Positions 1 through 5,082 of a DNA stretch of 5,878 bases are shown one piece after another. Location of the stretch: positions 1 to 5,878 of the forward strand of contig JAAZOE010000031.1 in the NCBI GenBank assembly GCA_012797915.1, in the 5' to 3' direction. The notes beneath the pieces were generated by a model. It was not told the origin of the DNA, did no database searches, and worked only from the letters and a program-made list of their open reading frames with translations. A program made the position numbers and the translations under genes. Source of the stretch: Candidatus Zixiibacteriota bacterium. GTDB taxonomy: Bacteria; Zixibacteria; MSB-5A5; GN15; JAAZOE01. Within the stretch, counting starts at the first letter, position 1. Every line of letters begins with the position of its first letter.

Positions 1-573
1 ACGGCGGTTTGGAACGACATGATTCACGGTTTGGAAAGAATGTTGACCTCCATGATGGACACGAACATGAAGACGCAAGGGTACAGCGCCGAAACGATGG
101 TCGAAGTGCTGGATAAAGTGGGCGTCGTTATGGCGCTCATGAAACGGCTCCTGCCCGGGATCATGATTCTGTCCGGGCTGGCGCAGTTGTTCGTCGGGTT
201 CGCGGTGGTCGACCTGTATTACACCCGCCGGGACAAGTACTTTCCCGGTTTCGGACCGTTTACCTACTGGAAGATACCGGAGGGCGCGTTCTATCTGCTG
301 GGGCTGGCTCTGGCGATCCGCCTGACGATGCACGGACCGGGACTGGCGGTGGTGGATAATGTGCTGTTGATTCTGGCCGCGGCGTATGCGGTCTGCGGAT
401 TGGCCCTGTTGGAGCACCTGTTGCGGCGGTTGCAGCTGCCGCTGCTGGTCAAGATTATCTTCTACCTCGGCCTGCTGTTGATGCAGGTGCCGGGAATGAT
501 CATCCTGACGCTGGTGGGGCTGTTTGACAGTTATTTCGATTTTCGCCGGGTCCGGGCGCATACGTTGCGCTGA
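1..573 (+). CDS. DUF2232 (YybS-like) multi-pass membrane protein, C-terminal part
   Basis: The frame is open from the first base, and residues TAVWND precede the first Met at 19, so the gene very likely begins upstream of the window and this is its C-terminal portion. The visible protein is strongly hydrophobic. Counting from the Met at 19, membrane segments lie roughly at residues 44-68, 88-104, 109-132 and 142-168. It ends in GLFDSYFDFRR, which closely resembles the conserved last segment of DUF2232/YybS proteins. Known context supports this: DUF2232 genes are commonly found between rpsR and rplI, and here rplI follows after 20 bases on the same strand, so the two are probably co-transcribed. 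The molecular function of the family is not established. The family call rests on the C-terminal motif plus context, not on an alignment. Confidence 0.8.
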   Translation, partial: TAVWNDMIHGLERMLTSMMDTNMKTQGYSAETMVEVLDKVGVVMALMKRLLPGIMILSGLAQLFVGFAVVDLYYTRRDKYFPGFGPFTYWKIPEGAFYLLGLALAIRLTMHGPGLAVVDNVLLILAAAYAVCGLALLEHLLRRLQLPLLVKIIFYLGLLLMQVPGMIILTLVGLFDSYFDFRRVRAHTLR

Positions 574-574
574 G

Positions 575-583
575 AAGGAAAGG
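575..583 (+). promoter_or_regulatory. Shine-Dalgarno site of rplI
   Basis: The purine run AAGGAAAGG lies 10 bases before the rplI ATG and just after the stop codon of the DUF2232 gene. It fixes the start of rplI at 594 and shows that bL9 is initiated independently, although the gene sits inside an operon. Confidence 0.75.
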
Positions 584-593
584 ATAACGAAAC

Positions 594-1043
594 ATGAAAG
601 TCATACTGACGGAAGATATCGACACCCTGGGCGCCTGCGGGCAGACCGTCGAGGTCAAGGCCGGCTACGCCCGGAACTTCCTGATTCCCCGCAACTTGGC
701 CATTCCGGCCTCCAAGGGCAACCTGCGCGCGGTGGATCATCTCAAGACGCAGAAAGACCTGCGGGACAAAAAACAGCGCAAGGAAGCGGAGAAACTGCGG
801 GACGAGCTGGAAAAGCTGAGCCTGACGGCCGAGGTGATGACCGGCGAGGAAGACAAAGTCTTCGGGTCGGTCACCAACCACAATATCGCCGACCTGATCG
901 AGCAGAACGGTCATACGATCGATCGTCGGCTGATCCTGCTGGAAGAGCCGATCAAGGCGCTGGGGTTGTACACCATCCATATCAAGCTGGCCAAGGACGT
1001 CACCGCGGCGGTCAAACTACAGGTCGTCAAGAAAGAAAGCTAG
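594..1043 (+). CDS. rplI: 50S ribosomal protein bL9
   Basis: This encodes large-subunit protein bL9, which binds 23S rRNA near the base of the L1 stalk and extends from the ribosome surface. The 149 residues match the usual full length. The N-terminal domain shows the family signature: MKVILTEDIDTLG, then a VKAGYARNFLIPRNLA stretch at about residues 21-36. A long charged connecting helix follows at roughly residues 44-74, rich in Lys, Glu and Arg. The C-terminal domain has EDKVFGSVTNHNIADLI at about 85-101 and ends in a short basic tail. The start is supported by a strong Shine-Dalgarno site. It lies downstream of DUF2232, a classical arrangement, and upstream of a DUF151 gene with only 4 bases between. 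Nothing in the sequence suggests truncation. Confidence 0.98.
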   Translation: MKVILTEDIDTLGACGQTVEVKAGYARNFLIPRNLAIPASKGNLRAVDHLKTQKDLRDKKQRKEAEKLRDELEKLSLTAEVMTGEEDKVFGSVTNHNIADLIEQNGHTIDRRLILLEEPIKALGLYTIHIKLAKDVTAAVKLQVVKKES

Positions 1044-1047
1044 CCCA

Positions 1048-1587
1048 ATGGGGATGATCGAGGCCCATATCGACTTCCTGGCGGTGGATGTGGTCAACAA
1101 CATGCCGGTGGTGGTGCTCGGTTCGGCGCAGACCGACAAGTTGCTGCCGATCTGGATTGGGGTCAACGAGGCCTCGGCGATCGCGATGGAAGTGAAAGGA
1201 ATGGCGGCCGCCCGTCCCTTGACGCACGACCTTCTGAAGAATACGATCGAGGCGATGGGCGGGCGTCTGGCCCGGGTGGAAATCACCGAGCTGAAAGAGC
1301 AGACGTTTTACGCCCGGCTGTATATCGCGCTGGACGGCCGCGAGGTGGAGATCGATGCCCGGCCGTCCGATTCAATCGCCCTGGCCCTGAAGACCAGAAG
1401 TCCGCTCTACGCCGAGGAAAGCCTGTTTGTCATTCCGCGGGAGGATCTGCGCGACGAGGACGATGAGGATGAGGATCGTCCGCCGTCGCCGCCCCCCTCC
1501 GGCGATCAACCGCCGCCGTCGCAGGAATCGCTGGCTGACCGCCTGCGCCGGATCGACCCGCTGGAGTTCGGCAAGTATTCGCTCTGA
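1048..1587 (+). CDS. DUF151 / bifunctional nuclease (BFN) domain protein
   Basis: This 179-residue protein carries the BFN (DUF151) fold at about residues 3-130. Landmarks are LPIWIGVNEASAIAM at 33-47, RPLTHDLL at 56-63 and the hallmark EIDARPSDSIALALK at 101-115. Plant and bacterial relatives have been described as bifunctional nucleases acting on RNA and DNA, but the cellular role in most bacteria is unknown. Residues 136-143 are an acidic run, followed by a proline-rich linker to about 158. A conserved-looking tail then ends in DPLEFGKYSL, resembling the C-terminal tail seen in other DUF151 proteins. The ATG at 1048 is 4 bases after the rplI stop. Its only Shine-Dalgarno candidate is a weak GAAAG inside the end of rplI, so translational coupling is likely. 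A second ATG at 1054 (Met3) is an equally possible start. Confidence 0.9.
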   Translation: MGMIEAHIDFLAVDVVNNMPVVVLGSAQTDKLLPIWIGVNEASAIAMEVKGMAAARPLTHDLLKNTIEAMGGRLARVEITELKEQTFYARLYIALDGREVEIDARPSDSIALALKTRSPLYAEESLFVIPREDLRDEDDEDEDRPPSPPPSGDQPPPSQESLADRLRRIDPLEFGKYSL

Positions 1588-1697
1588 ACGGCGGCCGACC
1601 GGTGTTCTTCTGAGCGGAGTCTCGATGATGCGGAGGAGACATCCATCCTCTCGGTCTCATGCGCCCGTCTAAGCGTCATCGTTCGCGGATTTCCCCC

Positions 1698-1724
1698 AAT
1701 AAAAAAGCCCCGGGAACGGGGCTT
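1698..1724 (-). terminator. Intrinsic terminator downstream of rpmA
   Basis: On the minus strand a perfect 8-bp stem (AAGCCCCG / CGGGGCTT, positions 1705-1724) with a 4-base loop is followed by a T-rich run ending in TTTTTTATT. It lies about 30 bases past the rpmA stop. On the plus strand the same hairpin is followed by CTGCTCG and has no T tract, so it would serve the convergent rplI operon poorly. It could still act as a weak bidirectional stop. Confidence 0.85.
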
Positions 1725-1754
1725 CTGCTCGTCGATTCCAAAATGAAAGCAAGG

Positions 1755-2006
1755 CTATTCGAGGATCGAGACCTTCTTGCGGTCCTTGCCGACCCGTTCG
1801 AATTTCACCACGCCGGTAATCTTGGCGTATAGCGTGTAATCACGGCCGACACCGATATTTTCCCCCGGCAGGAATTTGGTGCCGCACTGCCGGACAATGA
1901 TCGTCCCGGCCGACACCGGCTGACCGCCATAAACCTTTATGCCGCGCCGCGGCCCATCGCTGTCGCGGCCGTTACGGGAAGAACCGACACCTTTTTTGTG
2001 CGCCAT
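1755..2006 (-). CDS. rpmA: 50S ribosomal protein bL27
   Basis: This encodes bL27, a large-subunit protein whose N-terminal tail reaches towards the peptidyl transferase centre and contacts tRNA. The 83-residue product matches the usual length and family pattern: MAHKKGVGSSRNGRDS at the N-terminus, VYGGQPVSAGTIIVRQ in the middle, GTKFLPGENIGVGRDYTLYA, then GVVKFERVGKDRKKVS near the end. The mature MAHKKG start is encoded directly. The N-terminal extension that Firmicutes cleave with a dedicated protease is therefore absent. It has its own promoter-like sequence and Shine-Dalgarno site upstream and an intrinsic terminator downstream, so it is probably monocistronic. The usual upstream neighbour rplU (bL21) is missing; the next gene upstream on this strand is rqcH. 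Confidence 0.98.
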   Translation of the reverse strand: MAHKKGVGSSRNGRDSDGPRRGIKVYGGQPVSAGTIIVRQCGTKFLPGENIGVGRDYTLYAKITGVVKFERVGKDRKKVSILE

Positions 2007-2013
2007 ACTGCTA

Positions 2014-2019
2014 TCCTCT
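2014..2019 (-). promoter_or_regulatory. Shine-Dalgarno site of rpmA
   Basis: On the minus strand AGAGGA lies 7 bases before the ATG of rpmA, a good anti-16S match at normal spacing. It confirms the MAHKKG start. Confidence 0.7.
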
Positions 2020-2083
2020 GTCTATCGTCTCAGACTCTGTTTTGTCGGATGGGCATTTCGTCGCGGCCATCCAAAAGCCCTCT

Positions 2084-2111
2084 AATATACCAGACCTGTC
2101 GGTAAAAGCAA
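2084..2111 (-). promoter_or_regulatory. Predicted sigma-70-type promoter of rpmA
   Basis: On the minus strand a TATATT -10 hexamer (2084-2089) is preceded by TGG, giving an extended -10 of the TGn type. A partial -35 match TTGCTT (2106-2111) lies 16 bp upstream. Transcription would begin near 2077, giving a leader of about 70 bases before rpmA. It sits just beyond the probable rqcH terminator, which agrees with separate transcription of rpmA. The prediction comes from reading the sequence only, and the -35 is weak. Confidence 0.5.
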
Positions 2112-2113
2112 GG

Positions 2114-2146
2114 GGAAAAATACGGGCTATTTATGGGTAGGCCCCG
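2114..2146 (-). terminator. Possible weak intrinsic terminator of rqcH
   Basis: Immediately after the rqcH stop, the minus strand can form an imperfect hairpin. CGGGGC plus CTA pairs with TAG plus CCCG, with bulged bases and a loop around CCCATAAA, and it is followed by TATTTTT. The stem is irregular, so the call is tentative. Its position between the rqcH stop and the predicted rpmA promoter is what a terminator would be expected to occupy. Confidence 0.4.
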
Positions 2147-2156
2147 GACTCATTAT

Positions 2157-3866
2157 CTATTGCCGGGCAACTGGTTGCGCGGCCCAATCGTCTCCGTCGG
2201 AGGAATCGGTCTTCTTGGCCGGTTCCTGCGGGGCAACCATGATGGTCTTCTCGTGTTCGATCAACACCAGGCCCGGCTTGCCGCCGCGCGGCTTGCGGAC
2301 ATATTTTTTCAGGGTGTAACTGACCGGGACTTTGGCCGCGCCGCGGGCTTTGCTGAAAAAGGCGGTAATGGCGGCGACTTCCTCGATTTCCCGCTTGGAA
2401 GGTTCGAAGGTTTTATGGGGGACTTTCAGAACCACGTGCGAGCCGGGGCATTGCGAGGTGTGAAACCAGAGATCATACGGTCGGGCGTATTCGAACGTCG
2501 TGCGGTCGTTGTCGCCGCCGGTTTTGCCGACAAACACCGTCAGGCCGGTCGAGGTGCGGTATTCGCGGTAGGGACGACGGACGGCGGGTGAACCGGCCGG
2601 CGTCGAAACAGTCGTATGCACGTATTCCGGATACCGCTTGGAGGCGGTTTCGAAATCGCCTTCGAATAAGGCCCGGACCTCCTCCAACGACTCCAACTCC
2701 TGTCGGGTGTTGGCGCGGCGTCGTTCCAACAGCGCCAGCCCCTCCTTCCCTTTGCGATATCGTCGGGAGTACTGCTCGATATTCTCACTTCCGCCCAAGG
2801 CCGGGTCCAAAGGGATGGTCACCATCGCGCCGTCGTGGTAGAGATCATCAAGGTCAATCGATTCCATCCCCCGCCGCAATTTGGACATATGAATCTTCAA
2901 CAGGTCGGCGAATTGACGATATCGTTCATAGTCCGCGGCCCGGGCGATATCGTTGTCGAGGTTGACCAACAGGCGCTGAAGACGTTTCAGGCGGGCATCA
3001 ACAGCCTTGAGCGTCTTCTCCTGCAGGTTATCCGTCTCGACCGTTTCTCTGACGGCGTCGTGCGTTTCCCATTGGGCTTCCGAGAGCGTGGCGAATTTTC
3101 CGACCGGTTCGATGCCGGCCAGTTTGACCGGGAAAAACGCCGGCTTTCCTTTCAGACGGTACACATAAATCGGGCGGTCGGTCGATCGATAGGCGGCGAC
3201 AATCGCCTGTATGCCGTCATGCACCCGCGACAGAGCCTCCGGCGCGGTTAATTCACCGGCGGCGGAAATATCGCCCGTCAGCGAGCGGGCCAGGTCGTAC
3301 CCGAAACCATACATCCCCTTCTCCAATAAACGAGCCGGGTTGATTTCGGGAGCGTTTTCGAACAGACATTTCAAATCATCGACGGTAATCCCCAGCGGGT
3401 CCAGCTTTTCCGGCAATGCCGCCGGTTGATACGGTTGGCCGGCTGTGAAGGCCTTGTCTCTCAGAGAAGCGACTATGTGCTTCTTTTCATCCAGACCCCA
3501 GACGTTGCCGTTGGGACCAAGGAATTCGAAGACCAGATACGCACGATGCTTTCCGGAGGTTACTTCCATTTCGACGATCCGGTCGTTCGGATATTGCTGG
3601 ATGGATGTCACCGTGCTGTCGATCATTTCCTTGGCGAAGGGACGAGGCTTTTCGGTCGTCTCTAGGCGGGACCGCCCGGCCGGAAGGATGAAGAAACCGT
3701 TCCGTTGGGGATGAAACGACATGGTCAGGCAATACCGTTTTTCCCGTTTGACATACAGCTGAAGAGCTCGTTCCTTACGGTAGTACTCGATGGCGGACAG
3801 GAGGCCCCCTTCGAGGTGGCGCGATGATTCGGCCAGAATCCGGGTGATGTCCAGCGAGGAAAGCAT
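2157..3866 (-). CDS. rqcH: NFACT-family ribosome quality control protein RqcH
   Basis: This is a bacterial homologue of Rqc2/NEMF (formerly fibronectin-binding protein A / DUF814). Characterised RqcH binds obstructed 50S-peptidyl-tRNA complexes and recruits tRNA-Ala to add C-terminal alanine tails that mark the nascent chain for degradation. From the Met at 3866 the product is 569 residues, a normal length. NFACT-N spans about 1-150 and contains QYPNDRIVEME with the Asp-Arg pair (D95-R96) at the place of the pair needed for tailing in B. subtilis RqcH. A helix-hairpin-helix-like region follows at about 155-200. Charged coiled-coil arms lie at about 275-335 and 365-412, separated by the family's MVTIPLDPALGGSENI segment. 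The NFACT-R domain at about 432-545 has VFVGKTGGDND and DLWFHTSQCPGSHVVLK. The frame runs 95 codons further upstream, but that extension is antisense to the neighbouring gene and unlike the family. No Shine-Dalgarno sequence precedes this ATG. Confidence 0.92.
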   Translation of the reverse strand: MLSSLDITRILAESSRHLEGGLLSAIEYYRKERALQLYVKREKRYCLTMSFHPQRNGFFILPAGRSRLETTEKPRPFAKEMIDSTVTSIQQYPNDRIVEMEVTSGKHRAYLVFEFLGPNGNVWGLDEKKHIVASLRDKAFTAGQPYQPAALPEKLDPLGITVDDLKCLFENAPEINPARLLEKGMYGFGYDLARSLTGDISAAGELTAPEALSRVHDGIQAIVAAYRSTDRPIYVYRLKGKPAFFPVKLAGIEPVGKFATLSEAQWETHDAVRETVETDNLQEKTLKAVDARLKRLQRLLVNLDNDIARAADYERYRQFADLLKIHMSKLRRGMESIDLDDLYHDGAMVTIPLDPALGGSENIEQYSRRYRKGKEGLALLERRRANTRQELESLEEVRALFEGDFETASKRYPEYVHTTVSTPAGSPAVRRPYREYRTSTGLTVFVGKTGGDNDRTTFEYARPYDLWFHTSQCPGSHVVLKVPHKTFEPSKREIEEVAAITAFFSKARGAAKVPVSYTLKKYVRKPRGGKPGLVLIEHEKTIMVAPQEPAKKTDSSDGDDWAAQPVARQ

Positions 3867-3872
3867 AGGGAG

Positions 3873-3878
3873 AATATA
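3873..3878 (-). promoter_or_regulatory. Possible -10 element of rqcH (leaderless start)
   Basis: On the minus strand TATATT lies 6 bases before the rqcH ATG. If it is a -10 hexamer, transcription would start at or next to the A of the ATG, giving a leaderless mRNA. This would fit the lack of any purine-rich ribosome binding site there. No convincing -35 or extended -10 is visible, so confidence is low. Confidence 0.3.
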
Positions 3879-3923
3879 TCGTGCGCAGAGGCAAGCGCCA
3901 CCAAAAACCTCCGGCGGATGTAT

Positions 3924-3929
3924 AAAGGG
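3924..3929 (+). promoter_or_regulatory. Probable Shine-Dalgarno site of the metzincin gene
   Basis: AAAGGG ends 4 bases before the ATG at 3934. The spacing is slightly short, but this is the only purine-rich run in the gap, and it supports this start, which also gives the protein a signal peptide. An overlapping TATAAA at 3921-3926 could alternatively be a -10 element; both readings cannot hold for the same transcript. Confidence 0.5.
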
Positions 3930-3933
3930 TGTT

Positions 3934-5004
3934 ATGAAACGACCTTGCCATCGCGTCCCGTTTTTCATTCTAATCGCGGCGGCCTGTCTAACCGGCATGG
4001 CGGCCGATTCACCGGCGTCAGACCAGGGGATCCGGACGATTCGCGCGATGGTCGTTGCCGACCAGCATTTCGCCCGCCAAACCAACTGGGAACGGAAAGC
4101 CCGAGAGGTGATCGAGGCGGCCGACAGCAACCTGGCGGCCGTTCTGGGCATTCGTCTGGAAATTACCGGATACCGCCGATGGCGACATTCCGATGCAATG
4201 GACCTGTATCGCCTGGCGGAGATGATGGTCGACAGCCTCCCCCGTCAGGGAGCCGATATTCTCCTCGGCTTCACCTTGTCCCCGCGTCCATCCGGAAAAA
4301 ACGCCGCGAGAACCGATGGCGTCACCATCCCCTTGACCGGTACGATGATCCGCCTGTATCAGGGCACCAGCGATCAAAATATATTCGCCCCCTACGTGCT
4401 GCTTCATGAATTGGGGCACCTGCTGGGGGGCGTGCATGTCAACAGCCCGACGTTGATGTCGCCGGTCTACGCACGGGTGATTTCGACCAACCTCGATCCC
4501 CTCAACCAGCAGATCATTCGCATCATCCGGGAGATCGACTTCGCCCGGGGATACGCTTCTCTTTCGCCGGCGCAGCTGGAGTCACTGGCCGGGTTGTACG
4601 AACAGGCGATCAACGCCGGGAATCACGAAACGGTGACGCTGATGCAATTGACCGAGATGTATATCGCCGCCGGGGATTATGTCCGCGCTATCGATGTCGG
4701 CCGTCGAATGACGGTCTATGACCCTCGGAATGGCGCGGTTTGGGATAAAATCGGCGACCTGCATGCCCGGTATGGCCGGGCCGATTCGGCGGTCGTCCTG
4801 CTGGAACCGGCCCTGGAAAAGGTAGACGACCCGGGACCGGTCCATCGTCGTCTGGCCTCTCTCTATTTCCGCCTTGACGACATGGACGCGTCCCGCCGCC
4901 ACGCGGCTATGGCCGGACATCTTGGATTTCCCGTCGATTCGGCTCTGCGGCACAATCTTGACACCGACACGCTTCCCGCCGACCCAAAACGCCCCCGGCA
5001 GTAA
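3934..5004 (+). CDS. Exported metzincin-like zinc metalloprotease with C-terminal TPR-like repeats
   Basis: I do not recognise a named gene. From ATG 3934 the product is 356 residues. The N-terminus has basic residues (MKRPCHR) and a hydrophobic core at about 9-24, so it is probably exported. Cys18 follows Ala-Ala-Ala, a poor lipobox, so a lipoprotein is possible but cleavage after an Ala near 24-28 seems likelier. Residues about 33-200 form the protease domain: HELGHLLGGVH at 158-168 is a complete HExxHxxGxxH zinc site (ligands H158, H162, H168; catalytic E159). TLMSP with Met175 follows only seven residues after the last His, as in the matrixin-type Met-turn. Residues about 233-331 resemble three degenerate TPR helix pairs (AAGDYVRAIDVGRRMTVYDP is typical). 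No propeptide cysteine switch is evident. The substrate is unknown. The gene is divergent from rqcH and convergent with an M48 protease gene, so it is probably its own transcription unit. An upstream in-frame Met at 3790 lies inside rqcH and would bury the signal sequence. Confidence 0.82.
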   Translation: MKRPCHRVPFFILIAAACLTGMAADSPASDQGIRTIRAMVVADQHFARQTNWERKAREVIEAADSNLAAVLGIRLEITGYRRWRHSDAMDLYRLAEMMVDSLPRQGADILLGFTLSPRPSGKNAARTDGVTIPLTGTMIRLYQGTSDQNIFAPYVLLHELGHLLGGVHVNSPTLMSPVYARVISTNLDPLNQQIIRIIREIDFARGYASLSPAQLESLAGLYEQAINAGNHETVTLMQLTEMYIAAGDYVRAIDVGRRMTVYDPRNGAVWDKIGDLHARYGRADSAVVLLEPALEKVDDPGPVHRRLASLYFRLDDMDASRRHAAMAGHLGFPVDSALRHNLDTDTLPADPKRPRQ

Positions 5005-5029
5005 AAAAGCCGGCCATGAAGACCGGCTT
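5003..5029 (-). terminator. Intrinsic terminator of the M48 protease gene
   Basis: On the minus strand a perfect 7-bp stem (AAGCCGG / CCGGCTT, positions 5007-5029) with a 9-base loop runs into a six-T tract at 5008-5003. It terminates the minus-strand M48 gene, whose stop is about 55 bases away. The T tract overlaps the TAA stop (5002-5004) of the convergent metzincin gene. On the plus strand the hairpin is followed by GTATCAG, so termination of the metzincin transcript here would be weaker. Confidence 0.8.
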
Positions 5030-5082
5030 GTATCAGCTGTTTGATATTCTCAGACGATTGAAATCGTCGCTTCACCACCCGA

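Noticed and set aside
531..980. Open frame of 149 codons on the minus strand opposite rplI
   Set aside because: It is the antisense shadow of a well-supported ribosomal protein gene in GC-rich DNA and has no family resemblance.
524..1057. Open frame of 177 codons on the plus strand overlapping rplI
   Set aside because: Its composition (many Arg, Gly and Gln) is that of an out-of-frame reading of rplI, which is certain in another frame.
1588..1697. Possible small gene or dedicated terminator after the DUF151 gene
   Set aside because: GAGGA/TCCTC around 1635-1653 could pair, but no T tract follows and no convincing start with a ribosome binding site is seen.
2133..3251. Several plus-strand open frames across rqcH
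   Set aside because: They lie opposite conserved NFACT coding sequence, have no recognisable domains, and are expected by chance in GC-rich DNA.
3790..3933. Longer N-terminus of the metzincin starting at 3790
   Set aside because: It would overlap the rqcH 5' end and hide the signal peptide, and the Met at 3934 has a purine-rich site and begins a typical signal sequence.
3867..4151. 95-codon N-terminal extension of rqcH up to an ATG at 4151
   Set aside because: It is antisense to the signal-peptide and protease region of the metzincin gene, does not look like NFACT-N, and the family start MLSSLDITRI fits at 3866.
4018..4953. Minus-strand open frames opposite the metzincin gene
   Set aside because: They are antisense to the zinc site and TPR region and show no recognisable motifs or ribosome binding sites.
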